NCBI RefSeq assembly: GCF_900112705.1
Contig: NZ_FOMR01000011.1
Location: 1 to 64,000, forward strand
DNA length: 64,000 bases
Direction of reading: 5' to 3'
From: Lentibacillus persicus
GTDB taxonomy: Bacteria > Bacillota > Bacilli > Bacillales > Amphibacillaceae
Shown here: one piece after another, positions 34,677-42,973 of the stretch
Position numbering within the stretch: the stretch's first letter is position 1
Layout: every line of letters begins with the position of its first letter
Made by a program: the position numbers and the translations under genes
The notes under the pieces: model-generated
Databases searched by the model: none
What the model saw: only the letters and a program-made list of their open reading frames with translations
What the model was told of the DNA's origin: nothing

Positions 34677-35411
34677 ATGGAATTGAAGAATAAGACCGTT
34701 GTCATCACCGGGGCAAGCAGCGGAATTGGTGAATCGACCGCTGAACGGTTTGTCAAAGAAGGTGCCAATGTCGTTCTTGCCGCAAGACGACAAGAGCGCC
34801 TGGAGGAAATCAAAAAACGGCTGGATGCGTACGAAGGCAAAATTGCCATCAAAACGACCGATGTCACATCGCGTCAAGAAGTGGAAGACCTTATTCAGTA
34901 TGCCATTGGTGAATTCAATCAAGTGGACGTATTGTTCAATAATGCCGGTTTAATGCCGCTCAGTTACATGAAAAATACGAAAGTGGACGAATGGGAGCGC
35001 ATGGTTGATGTTAATGTGAAAGGCGTACTTTATGGTATTGGAGCAGTTCTGCCGCATATGATTGAACGGAATGAAGGGCATATTTTAACAACATCATCTG
35101 TTGCCGGACATGAAGTTTTTCCAACGGGGGCTGTCTATAGCGGAACGAAATTTGCAGCACGCGTCATTATGGAAGGCCTTGCGAAAGAAGTGAAAAATAC
35201 CGACGTCCGTACCACGTCGATTTCCCCGGGTGTCGTCGATACGGAATTGATGACGACCATTACCGACGAAGAAGTATTGAATAAACAGAAAGGCGGCATG
35301 CCGTTCACCCCGCTTAAAGGAACCGATATTGCCGAAGCCGTTTACTACGCTGTCAGCCAGCCGAAAAATGTTGATATTAATGAAGTCATCGTCCGTCCAA
35401 ATAATCAATAA
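34677..35411 (+). CDS. Short-chain dehydrogenase/reductase (YdfG-like)
   Basis: This 244-residue classical SDR has the cofactor motif TGASSGIG (residues 11-18), Arg residues after strand 2 (ARRQERL) suggesting NADP preference, NNAG, and catalytic TSSVAGHEVFPTGAVYSGTK with Tyr and Lys. It resembles the YdfG-like oxidoreductases (serine/3-hydroxy acid dehydrogenases), but the substrate is not assignable. GAGGTGAGATGAA surrounds the start. It ends at a strong terminator. Confidence 0.88.
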   Translation: MELKNKTVVITGASSGIGESTAERFVKEGANVVLAARRQERLEEIKKRLDAYEGKIAIKTTDVTSRQEVEDLIQYAIGEFNQVDVLFNNAGLMPLSYMKNTKVDEWERMVDVNVKGVLYGIGAVLPHMIERNEGHILTTSSVAGHEVFPTGAVYSGTKFAARVIMEGLAKEVKNTDVRTTSISPGVVDTELMTTITDEEVLNKQKGGMPFTPLKGTDIAEAVYYAVSQPKNVDINEVIVRPNNQ

Positions 35412-35423
35412 ATTGCCTGTTAC

Positions 35424-35457
35424 AGCTCCTTTCCAATCAAATGGGAAGGAGCTTTTA
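35424..35457 (+). terminator. Rho-independent terminator after the SDR gene
   Basis: AGCTCCTTTCC (35424-35434) pairs with GGGAAGGAGCT (35443-35453), followed by TTTT. Confidence 0.88.
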
Positions 35458-35610
35458 AGTTAAGTCAGTAAAATTACTTAATTCTGCCACATTTCCACCA
35501 ACCCCGTGCCAATATTTATTTGTAACATAAAAAATACTCCCCCTTAAGATAGAGGAGTTAAGAGATTTACCCATCCATCCATTCAAAAACCATACGAAGG
35601 GAGAGATGCA

Positions 35611-35817
35611 ATGTTTAAACCGGACCAAAAAAAGGCCAAGCCTGGTGACATCATTGAGTTTGAACAAAATGGTATCTTGGTGCAGGGGGAAGTCCTGCCA
35701 TCACGAACACAGAATTGTTCAGTGGTTGATATCACTCGCACAAAAAACTATGCCGCATTAAACCATGGATACCCGAACACCGTGGTTGACCACAAAAGTT
35801 ACAGAATTATTCAATGA
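35611..35817 (+). CDS. ykvS: DUF2187 family small protein (YkvS-like)
   Basis: This 68-residue protein matches the YkvS/DUF2187 family of bacilli: KPGDIIEFEQNGILVQGEVLPSRTQNCSVVDIT...LNHGYPNTVVDHKSYRII, a small SH3-like/KOW-like beta protein. GGGAGAGATGCA precedes the ATG. Monocistronic. Function unknown. Confidence 0.9.
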   Translation: MFKPDQKKAKPGDIIEFEQNGILVQGEVLPSRTQNCSVVDITRTKNYAALNHGYPNTVVDHKSYRIIQ

Positions 35818-35908
35818 TCAGCAACATGCGTTTACTGCCGAATGAGTTAAAAAAGTGCTTAGAATGATCCCATTTGTAAAATAACCCTTCCTTTATAATA
35901 GAACGAAA

Positions 35909-35965
35909 AAAAGAGGCAGGATCCGAGGAAAATATTTTCTTGGATCATGCCTCTTTTTGTTTGTG
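35909..35965 (+). terminator. Rho-independent terminator after ykvS
   Basis: A long stem (AGAGGCAGGATCCGAGG with CTTGGATCATGCCTCT, one mismatch) ends in TTTTTG. Confidence 0.88.
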
Positions 35966-36103
35966 ACAGTTTTTGAAAGGTAATGTTACAGAAAATCCAT
36001 AAACTGTGATTTATTTCAATCCTGATTGTTAAAAAAGTGCAAAATGTCGAACATGGTCGAAAACCGGAGAAATATACAGGAATTCTAAGATGGATCCCTT
36101 ATG

Positions 36104-36133
36104 AAATCTATACAATAAAAATTGTATAGATTT
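36104..36133. promoter_or_regulatory. Perfect 13-bp inverted repeat upstream of opuCA
   Basis: AAATCTATACAAT (36104-36116), a 4-bp AAAA loop and ATTGTATAGATTT (36121-36133) form a perfect A/T-rich palindrome about 100 bp before opuCA. A regulator operator in the carnitine importer promoter is the likeliest reading; a weak hairpin in a leader is the alternative. Confidence 0.6.
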
Positions 36134-36163
36134 TTGAAATTGTACAGACTTAAATGCTTGTTT

Positions 36164-36206
36164 GTTTAAACACTTCTATCCTCTATACTTAGAAAAGTGT
36201 TCAAAC
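36164..36206. promoter_or_regulatory. Second inverted repeat (GTTTAAACACTT / AAGTGTTCAAAC) next to opuCA
   Basis: GTTTAAACACTT at 36164-36175 and AAGTGTTCAAAC at 36195-36206 match as an inverted repeat with one mismatch, 19 bp apart. A similar half-site, GTAAACACTTC, occurs at about 39696 just upstream of the GbsR-like gene. This suggests a shared operator for that regulator. Confidence 0.5.
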
Positions 36207-36232
36207 GGAAAGCAATAATGGAGGTGCAAACA

Positions 36233-37387
36233 TTGTTAGAGTTTAAAAATGTTACGAAAAAATACTCAGACGGCACAACTGCTGTCAAAGATTTAAATTT
36301 AAAAGTTGATACAGGAGAATTCGTTTGCTTCATCGGTCCCAGTGGATGTGGGAAAACCACAACAATGAAAATGGTGAACCGTTTAATTGACATAACGGAA
36401 GGGTCGATTCTTGTCGACGATAAAGATATTAAAGAACAGGATGCGGTTGAATTGCGACGGTCGATGGGCTATGTCATCCAGCAAATCGGTCTGATGCCGC
36501 ATATGACGATAAAAGAAAATATTGTCCTTGTCGGGACATTATTACAGTGGCCAAAAGAGAGAAAAGATGAACGTGCACGTGAACTGCTGAAGCTTGTAAA
36601 CATGCCCGAGGATTACTTGGACAAATACCCGCATGAACTTAGCGGCGGCCAGCAGCAGCGTATTGGTGTTTTGCGGGCACTTGCTGTTAACCCGCCACTT
36701 ATTTTGATGGATGAGCCTTTCGGAGCTCTTGATCCGATTACTAGGGACTCACTCCAGGAAGAATTTAAAAAGCTTCAGAAAGAACTTAATAAAACAATTA
36801 TTTTTGTAACACACGACATGGATGAGGCACTTAAGCTGGCAGATAGAGTGGTAATCATGCGCGATGGTGAAATTGTGCAGGCAGATACGCCTGAAAATAT
36901 TGTTCGGCATCCTGCGAATGAATTCGTTGAAGAATTTCTCGGTAAAGATCGATTGATTCAGGGACGACCTGACGTGACGACTGTTGAACAGATCATGGAA
37001 GGTTTTCCGGTTACAGTGACAACAAAAACCACATTGAAATCAGCCATCTCAACCATGCGTGACAAACATGTGGATTCATTGCTTGTGGTTGATTCAGACA
37101 ATGTGCTAAAGGGTTATATCGATATCGAAGCGATTAACCTTAACTATAAAAAAGCGAATAACGTAGATGACGTTATGGAAACTGAAGTATTTTCAGTGCT
37201 TGGTGACAGTTTGTTGCGTGATACCGTTCATAAAATTTTGCGTCGGGGTGCCAAATACGTGCCTGTGGTCGATGAAGGTAACCATCTGGCAGGGATTGTT
37301 ACGCGGGCAACTCTGGCAAACCTTGTTTATGACACGATTTGGGGCGACGGAATGGAACTTGAAGATACTGCGGCGGCAGGAGAATAG
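36233..37387 (+). CDS. opuCA: Osmoprotectant/carnitine ABC importer, ATP-binding subunit OpuCA type
   Basis: This ATPase of 384 residues belongs to the quaternary-ammonium ABC importers. It has Walker A (GPSGCGKTT), Q-loop (VIQQIGLMPHMTI), signature LSGGQQQR, Walker B (LILMDEPF) and the switch His (FVTHDMDEA), followed by two CBS domains (from about residue 255), which in OpuCA/OpuA sense ionic strength or cyclic-di-AMP. TTG at 36233 is preferred: GGAGGTG lies 6 nt upstream and the protein then begins LEFKNVTKKY as in other OpuCA proteins. It is the first gene of the importer operon next to carnitine-degradation genes. Confidence 0.94.
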   Translation: MLEFKNVTKKYSDGTTAVKDLNLKVDTGEFVCFIGPSGCGKTTTMKMVNRLIDITEGSILVDDKDIKEQDAVELRRSMGYVIQQIGLMPHMTIKENIVLVGTLLQWPKERKDERARELLKLVNMPEDYLDKYPHELSGGQQQRIGVLRALAVNPPLILMDEPFGALDPITRDSLQEEFKKLQKELNKTIIFVTHDMDEALKLADRVVIMRDGEIVQADTPENIVRHPANEFVEEFLGKDRLIQGRPDVTTVEQIMEGFPVTVTTKTTLKSAISTMRDKHVDSLLVVDSDNVLKGYIDIEAINLNYKKANNVDDVMETEVFSVLGDSLLRDTVHKILRRGAKYVPVVDEGNHLAGIVTRATLANLVYDTIWGDGMELEDTAAAGE

Positions 37388-37399
37388 GAGGCAGATAAC

Positions 37400-38044
37400 A
37401 TGATGGAATTTTTTGCAGAAAATGGGAATGAGCTGCTTTTTAAAACATGGGAGCATTTTTACATTTCACTGGTAGCTATTGTACTCGGTGTGATTGTTGC
37501 TGTACCGCTTGGTGTACTGCTGTCGAGGGTGCCCAAATTCGCCGACCGGTTTATTTCGTTTATCGGTGTTCTACAGACTATCCCAAGTCTGGCTATCCTT
37601 GCTTTCTTTATTCCAATTGTTGGCATTGGTAAAATACCGGCTATTTTGGCTTTGTTTTTCTACTCACTGCTTCCAATATTACGTAACACGTATATTGGCG
37701 TTCGTGATGTTGACCGTGGTGTTGTCGAAGCCGGAAGAGGTATGGGGATGAGTAATTGGCAGTCAATTATCAGCATGGAACTTCCGTTGTCAATCCCGGT
37801 AATTATGGCAGGCATCCGGCTCTCTACGGTTTATTTGATCGGATGGGCAGCACTTGCTGCATTTATCGGCGGTGGCGGTCTTGGTGATTTCATTTTCGAC
37901 GGATTGAATTTGTATCAGCCATCACTGATTCTCGCAGGAACGATACCGGCCACAATTTTAGCAGTCATAGCCGATCGTTCATTGGCACTATTGGAAAATA
38001 AACTTACGCCTGAAGGATTAAAAGATAGTTATGAAACAGCGTAA
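37400..38044 (+). CDS. opuCB: Osmoprotectant/carnitine ABC importer, permease OpuCB type
   Basis: This 214-residue permease has about five to six TM helices and the BPD-type EAA loop ([31 protein letters not shown]). It would form the membrane channel with the second permease encoded 0.9 kb downstream. It begins 12 bp after opuCA, with TAGGAGG upstream. Confidence 0.94.
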   Translation: MMEFFAENGNELLFKTWEHFYISLVAIVLGVIVAVPLGVLLSRVPKFADRFISFIGVLQTIPSLAILAFFIPIVGIGKIPAILALFFYSLLPILRNTYIGVRDVDRGVVEAGRGMGMSNWQSIISMELPLSIPVIMAGIRLSTVYLIGWAALAAFIGGGGLGDFIFDGLNLYQPSLILAGTIPATILAVIADRSLALLENKLTPEGLKDSYETA

Positions 38045-38061
38045 TGGTGGAGGTGAAAAGG

Positions 38062-38985
38062 ATGTTAAGACGAGGAGTTAAAAGCATGCTGGCTTGTTTC
38101 CTGATTTTAATGCTTGCAGGCTGTTCATTGCCGGGTCTCGCTGGCACGTCTCAGCACACAATCAAGATTGGATCACTGACGCAATCTGAATCAGAAACGA
38201 TGGCGCAGATGCTGGCTATTATGATTGAGAGGGAGACCGATGCGAAAACGGAACTTGTGACGAAACTTGGATCATCAATTGTGCAGCATCAGGGGATGCA
38301 ACGTGGGGATATCGATATATCCAGCACACGCTACACTGGAACTGATATCGCAGGGGCTCTCGGCATGGAACCTATTAAAGATCCGGAAGAAGCTCTTCAA
38401 ACGGTAAAGCATGAATTCCAGCAGCGCTATAATCAGACGTGGGCAGAGACATACGGCTTTGAAAATAGTTATTCAATTGCTGTTACGCAGGAATTTGCCA
38501 AGGAAAACAATATTGAAACAATCTCTGATCTCGAACCTTATGCAGAAGATTTAGATTTTGGAGTTGATAATGCCTGGGTTAATCGGAAAGGTGATGGCTA
38601 TGATGGATTTAAAGAGGCTTATTTCGCGTTTGGGGAAGTATTTCCAATGAATCTTGGACTTGTCTATCAAGCTGCGGCAACGGGAAACATGGATGTTGTT
38701 CTTGCTTATTCATCTGATGGACGAATTCAGGAATTCGATTTAAAAGTGTTGGAGGATGATCAGCAATTCTTCCCGCCATATGATGCATCACCGGTTATTA
38801 ATAATGAACTTCTGGAAAAATACCCGGAGATCAAAGAAATTACGCAGCGTCTCAGTAACGAGATCTCGACAGAAGAGATGCAGCAATTGAATTACATGGC
38901 GGATGTTGAGCGTATCAACCCGCGAAAAGTAGCCAAGCAATTCCTGGAAGCGAACAACTACTTTGAGGATGGAGGAGGGGATTGA
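38062..38985 (+). CDS. opuCC: Osmoprotectant/carnitine-binding lipoprotein OpuCC type
   Basis: This lipoprotein of 307 residues has a signal peptide ending in the lipobox LAGC (Cys22 of the preprotein) and an OpuCC/OpuBC-type binding domain (IKIGSLTQSESETMAQMLAIMIE, ETYGFENSYSIAVTQEFA, NLGLVYQAAATGNMDVVLAYSSDGRI). Such proteins bind choline, carnitine or betaine through aromatic cages. ATG at 38062 is chosen because GGAGGTG lies 7 nt upstream; the in-frame ATG at 38044 overlaps opuCB's end. Context points to carnitine as a main substrate. Confidence 0.93.
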   Translation: MLRRGVKSMLACFLILMLAGCSLPGLAGTSQHTIKIGSLTQSESETMAQMLAIMIERETDAKTELVTKLGSSIVQHQGMQRGDIDISSTRYTGTDIAGALGMEPIKDPEEALQTVKHEFQQRYNQTWAETYGFENSYSIAVTQEFAKENNIETISDLEPYAEDLDFGVDNAWVNRKGDGYDGFKEAYFAFGEVFPMNLGLVYQAAATGNMDVVLAYSSDGRIQEFDLKVLEDDQQFFPPYDASPVINNELLEKYPEIKEITQRLSNEISTEEMQQLNYMADVERINPRKVAKQFLEANNYFEDGGGD

Positions 38986-38986
38986 T

Positions 38987-39634
38987 ATGGAAACAATACA
39001 GCAATTCACCGATTATGTCAGTGCCAATGGCGGTTATATCTGGACCGAGTTTTACAGACATTTTCTGATGTCAGTTTATGGTGTCCTGTTTGCGGCAGTC
39101 ATATCAGTCCCGCTGGGCATTCTGATAGCAAAATACAGTAAATTGAGCGGCTGGGTGCTCGCTGCAGGCAGTATCATTCAAACGATACCGGCATTGGGAG
39201 CTATGGCTGTTATCATGCTTGTCATGGGTCTTGGGACGAATACAGCAATTGTGACTTTAATGCTTTATTCAATTTTACCGATTACCCAAAACACTTACGT
39301 TGGCATGAAGAATGTTGATCAGACGGTTATTGAAGCGGGCCATGCTTCCGGTATGACCAGATTTCAGTTATTAAGAATGGTTGAACTTCCGCTTGCAGTC
39401 AGTGTGATTATGGCAGGAATCAGAACTGCCCTGGTGATCGGGATTGGAATTGTAGCTATTGGAGCTTTTATCGGGGCTGGCGGTCTTGGTGCGATTATCG
39501 TGACAGGAACCAATGCGACCGATGGAACTGCTATTATTCTTGCCGGTGCTATTCCAACCGCCATTATGGCCATTATTGCTGATGTAGTTATGGGCTGGAT
39601 TGAACGCAGGCTTCAGCCGGGTCAATCGGCTTAA
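38987..39634 (+). CDS. opuCD: Osmoprotectant/carnitine ABC importer, permease OpuCD type
   Basis: This second BPD-type permease of 215 residues has the EAA loop EAGHASGMTRFQLLRMVELPLAVSVIMAGIR. ATG at 38987 follows GGAGGAGGGG and is one base beyond the opuCC stop. It completes the opuCA-CB-CC-CD order of B. subtilis. Confidence 0.94.
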   Translation: METIQQFTDYVSANGGYIWTEFYRHFLMSVYGVLFAAVISVPLGILIAKYSKLSGWVLAAGSIIQTIPALGAMAVIMLVMGLGTNTAIVTLMLYSILPITQNTYVGMKNVDQTVIEAGHASGMTRFQLLRMVELPLAVSVIMAGIRTALVIGIGIVAIGAFIGAGGLGAIIVTGTNATDGTAIILAGAIPTAIMAIIADVVMGWIERRLQPGQSA

Positions 39635-39723
39635 GCATCCGTGGAGAAGGCCCGGCAAAACCTTTTAATAGTACGCCCTGATATGATAAAGTTCAGTAAA
39701 CACTTCATGCAAAGGGGTTTGAA

Positions 39724-40278
39724 ATGAGTCACACAGAAAAAATTGAAGATATTAAAACACAATTTGTTGAAAAAATAACCGATAATATGAATGCTTTTGG
39801 AGCCCCGACAAGCGTCGGCCGCGTGCTGGGGATTATTCACATGAATCGTGAACCAATGACTTTGGATGAGCTGGCAGACGAAACTGGGATGAGCAAAACC
39901 CGTATGAGCCAGCTCGTCCGGGAAATGATAGATATGAATATTGCTGAACGTGTATTTAAAAAGGGTGTCCGGAAAGACTTGTATCAAGTGGAAGAAGATT
40001 ATTACCAGACGTTTATTTCACTTTTTACATCGACATGGCAAAGAGCCATTAGTCGCAGCCGGCACTTTGAACAGCGGCTTATGAAAAAAATTAATGACTT
40101 AAAGCAGGAGCCGGCATTGACTGAAGACAATGAACAGGCTATTAATGAATTGCTGGCTGAACTTCACGAATGGATGGAATACTATGACTGGATTCGCCGG
40201 CTAAACGACTTTTTCGAAAGCGGCGAAATTTTTGAGCATGTACCTAAACAACCTACAGGAGGCGGTAAAGATGAATAA
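39724..40278 (+). CDS. GbsR/MarR-type regulator of carnitine uptake and catabolism
   Basis: This 184-residue regulator is of the GbsR family (GbsR, OpcR), which responds to choline-type ligands in B. subtilis. The winged HTH is at about residues 38-75 (EPMTLDELADETGMSKTRMSQLVREMIDMNIAERVFKKGVRKDLYQV), followed by a helical dimer/ligand domain with several Trp/Tyr (FTSTWQRAI, WMEYYDWIRRLNDFF) suited to a cation-binding aromatic pocket. It lies between the importer and the degradation genes and overlaps the next start by 8 nt. Carnitine or a breakdown product is the likely inducer (inference). Confidence 0.9.
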   Translation: MSHTEKIEDIKTQFVEKITDNMNAFGAPTSVGRVLGIIHMNREPMTLDELADETGMSKTRMSQLVREMIDMNIAERVFKKGVRKDLYQVEEDYYQTFISLFTSTWQRAISRSRHFEQRLMKKINDLKQEPALTEDNEQAINELLAELHEWMEYYDWIRRLNDFFESGEIFEHVPKQPTGGGKDE

Positions 40279-41149
40279 AAAAGTAATATTATCTTGTGCA
40301 GTAACAGGGGCAGGAGACACAACGTCGAAAAGCCCGCACGTACCTATTACCCCGAAAGAAATTGCAGATTCAGCAATTGAAGCAGCTAAAGCCGGTGCGA
40401 CGATTGCTCATATCCATGCGCGCGATCCGGAGACAGGTGGATTAAGCCATGATGTAAATTTGTTTCAAGAAACCGTGGAGCGCATCCGTGAGTCAGAAAC
40501 AGATGTCATAATTAATATTACGTCCGGTGGCGGCGGTGATTGGGTTCCAAGTGAAGACGATCCGACACGAGGCGGGGAAGGCACTGACATCCAAACACCC
40601 GAGGAGCGTCATGAACCAGTTGGTAAGCTGTTGCCGGAGATGTGTACACTTGATTGCGGCAGCACCAACTTTGGCAACATGTTGTATGTCAGCCCGACTG
40701 ACTGGCTTCGCAGACAGGCCAAATTGGTGCAGGAAAGCGGTGTGAAACCTGAACTTGAATGCTTTGATACAGGCCATGTCCGTTTTGCCAATCAATTAAT
40801 CAACGAAGGTTTGATTGACGGCGATCCACTGTATCAGTTCTGTCTTGGTATTCCGTGGGGAGCGGCAGCCGATGCTGAAACACTGTCTTATATGAAGAGC
40901 CGTATCCCGGAAAACGGCAGATGGGCGGCATTTGGAATTGGACGGATGCAAATGCCGATTGTTGCCGAGTCCGTGTTGCAAGGCGGGAATATTCGAGTTG
41001 GTCTGGAAGATAATCTATATCTTAAAAAAGGACAGCTGGCAACAAATGCACAGCTTGTTGATAAAGCAGCCGGGATTGTTGAATCGCTCGGGTCTGATAT
41101 TATGACACCGGCTGAAGCACGTAAAGAATTAAATCTGTTGAACCCATAG
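40271..41149 (+). CDS. cdhC: 3-dehydrocarnitine cleavage enzyme (BKACE/DUF849 family, CdhC type)
   Basis: This beta-keto acid cleavage enzyme of 292 residues would condense 3-dehydrocarnitine with acetyl-CoA to give betainyl-CoA and acetoacetate. The family Zn-binding histidines are His47 and His49 (AHIHARDP), with ITSGGGGDW and GIGRMQMPIVAES typical of DUF849. ATG at 40271 follows AGGAGGCGG; an upstream in-frame ATG lies inside the regulator gene. Its neighbours, an L-carnitine dehydrogenase and a thioesterase, give the same three-gene set as Pseudomonas cdhC-cdhA-cdhB and justify the assignment within a family of varied substrates. Confidence 0.92.
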   Translation: MNKKVILSCAVTGAGDTTSKSPHVPITPKEIADSAIEAAKAGATIAHIHARDPETGGLSHDVNLFQETVERIRESETDVIINITSGGGGDWVPSEDDPTRGGEGTDIQTPEERHEPVGKLLPEMCTLDCGSTNFGNMLYVSPTDWLRRQAKLVQESGVKPELECFDTGHVRFANQLINEGLIDGDPLYQFCLGIPWGAAADAETLSYMKSRIPENGRWAAFGIGRMQMPIVAESVLQGGNIRVGLEDNLYLKKGQLATNAQLVDKAAGIVESLGSDIMTPAEARKELNLLNP

Positions 41150-41165
41150 GGAAAGGACGACTAGC

Positions 41166-42137
41166 ATGACAACACCAAATGAAGCAATCAAGCATATAAC
41201 CGTTGTCGGAACAGGTGTGATCGGCAACGGTTGGATTACACGTTTTTTGGCAAACGGCTATCGTGTGACAGCTTCTGATTTAGACCCGGAAGCTGAAGAA
41301 CGAACGCGTGAAGCGGTTAAAAGGGCATGGCCAAAAATGGAAGAAATGGGGCTGGCGGAAGGTGCTTCCCAACAGAATCTTTCGTTTGAAACCGATTTGG
41401 CCACAGCTTTGGAAAATGCGGACTTTATCCAGGAAAACGTTCCAGAACGAGAAGAACTAAAACGCAGTGTGATCGCTAATATTGATAAACATGCACCAAA
41501 GGAAGCGGTTATTGCATCAAGCACTTCCGGGATATTACCGAGCACGCTGCAGGCGGATTGTGAGCACCATCCTGAGCGGGTAATCGTTGCACATCCATTT
41601 AACCCGGTTTATCTGATGCCGCTCGTTGAACTTGTCGGCGGTGATAAAACCGAAGACCACTATATTGAAAAAGCGAAGAATTTCTATGACAGCTTGGAAA
41701 TGAAGCCACTTGTTGTGCGTCATGAAATCGAAGGGCATATCGCTGACCGCCTGATGGAAGCTGTTTGGCGTGAATCGTTGCACATTGTTAATGATGGTGT
41801 GGCAACAACCGAAGAAGTCGATGCCTCGATTATTTATGGCCCCGGACTTCGATGGGCATTAATGGGACCATTTATGACACTTCACATGGGTGGCGGCAAA
41901 GCAGGGATGCGTCATTTGCTGACACAATTTGGCCCTGCTCTCAAATTGCCATGGACAAAGCTTGAGGCACCTGAGCTGACAGACGAACTGGCGGAAAAGG
42001 TGGTTACCGGGAGTGAAACACAAACCGGAGACGCCGAAATGGAAAAACTTGAAGAACGACGTGACCAATTTTTGATCGAGCTGCAGCAACTGTTGGAAAA
42101 GTATTGGCCCGGAGCCAACCTGGAAGGCAGATTATAA
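41166..42137 (+). CDS. cdhA: L-carnitine dehydrogenase (CdhA type)
   Basis: This 323-residue enzyme is of the 3-hydroxyacyl-CoA dehydrogenase superfamily and would oxidise L-carnitine to 3-dehydrocarnitine with NAD. The NAD-binding motif GTGVIGNGW starts at residue 15; IQENVPEREELKR and SSTSGILPS follow, and HPFNPVYLMPLVELV carries the catalytic His of the family. GIT-type sequences GPGLRWALMGPF and LHMGGGKAGMRH match carnitine dehydrogenases rather than fatty-acid enzymes. It is 16 bp after cdhC. The product is chemically unstable, so tight coupling to CdhC is expected. Confidence 0.93.
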   Translation: MTTPNEAIKHITVVGTGVIGNGWITRFLANGYRVTASDLDPEAEERTREAVKRAWPKMEEMGLAEGASQQNLSFETDLATALENADFIQENVPEREELKRSVIANIDKHAPKEAVIASSTSGILPSTLQADCEHHPERVIVAHPFNPVYLMPLVELVGGDKTEDHYIEKAKNFYDSLEMKPLVVRHEIEGHIADRLMEAVWRESLHIVNDGVATTEEVDASIIYGPGLRWALMGPFMTLHMGGGKAGMRHLLTQFGPALKLPWTKLEAPELTDELAEKVVTGSETQTGDAEMEKLEERRDQFLIELQQLLEKYWPGANLEGRL

Positions 42138-42160
42138 TAAATTGTTGAGGAGGAATACGC

Positions 42161-42634
42161 TTGGGTGAGCCAAAAGTAATTCTTCAGCATAAGGTCCCTG
42201 AAGAATGGATTGATTATAATGGTCATATGAATGATGCCGAATATTTTCGCGCATTCAGCTGGGGTGTTGACAGCTTCATGAAGCTGATCGGCTTAACAGA
42301 TGAATTTCGTGAATCACAGCAGTACACGATCTATACGATGGAGACGCACGTATGCTATTTGGATGAGATGAAACTCGGTGAGCCATTTGAGGTAAACATG
42401 CAAATTCTTGATTATGATGCCAAACGTGCTCATGTGTTTTTTGAATTGTTCGGTGCGAATGGCAAACGCTCAGCAACAAGTGAGCAAATGCTGATGGGCA
42501 TTGACCAATCAGCCGGCAAAGCTGCCCCATTTCCGGAAGCTGTTTCTGCACGCCTGCAAGAGCTTGCGGAAAATCACACACCGGCTGAGAAGCCAAAAGA
42601 AGCCGGACGTGTCATCGGCATCAGACGCAAATAA
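42161..42634 (+). CDS. cdhB: Betainyl-CoA thioesterase (hot-dog fold, CdhB type)
   Basis: This 157-residue 4HBT-type thioesterase would release glycine betaine from betainyl-CoA. The motif DYNGHMNDAEYFRAF (residues 18-32) contains the family active-site Asn/Asp pattern. The start is TTG 8 nt after GAGGAGGA. It is the last gene of the operon, closed by a strong terminator. The release of betaine supplies an osmoprotectant as well as acetoacetate for carbon use. Confidence 0.92.
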   Translation: MGEPKVILQHKVPEEWIDYNGHMNDAEYFRAFSWGVDSFMKLIGLTDEFRESQQYTIYTMETHVCYLDEMKLGEPFEVNMQILDYDAKRAHVFFELFGANGKRSATSEQMLMGIDQSAGKAAPFPEAVSARLQELAENHTPAEKPKEAGRVIGIRRK

Positions 42635-42659
42635 ACCACGTCCATTCTATAAACGAAAA

Positions 42660-42697
42660 AGCCGCTGATGGTGAGAGAACATCAGCGGCTTTTTTTG
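42660..42697 (+). terminator. Rho-independent terminator of the carnitine operon
   Basis: A perfect 11-bp stem AGCCGCTGATG/CATCAGCGGCT (42660-42670, 42680-42690) is followed by seven T residues. Confidence 0.96.
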
Positions 42698-42732
42698 ATG
42701 TGAGGGGATGGGGTGTATCAGTGAAGCATCAG

Positions 42733-42952
42733 CATATGTTCCTGAGCGGCGAAATATGTTCCGGAAAAGCAGCGTATGTTCCGGAGCGACTATATATGTG
42801 CCGGAAAAGCAGCGTATGTTCCGGAACGGCGGAATATGCGCCGGCAAAGCAGAGTATGTTCCGGAACGGCAAAATATGTGCCGCAAGTCCAGAATATGTT
42901 CCGGAACGGCAAAATATGTGCCGCAAATCCAGAACATGTACCGGAACGAGCC
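42733..42952. repeat. Tandem array, exact 20-bp period, 11 units
   Basis: Eleven units follow each other with the anchor ATGTT/ATGTG/ATGCG at 42736, 42756, 42776 and so on to 42936, with no change of phase. Two unit types tend to alternate: ATGTTCCGGAACGGC-like, which contains the palindrome TTCCGGAA, and ATGTGCCGCAAGTCCAG-like. Because 20 is not a multiple of 3 the array leaves open frames in several phases, none credible as genes. It lies between convergent genes (carnitine operon and fetB). Confidence 0.93.
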
Positions 42953-42973
42953 AGAAGCTCTCCGCCGGCACAT

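Noticed and set aside
42733-42952. CRISPR array
   Set aside because: Units abut each other without unique spacers, period is only 20 bp, and no cas genes are in the window.
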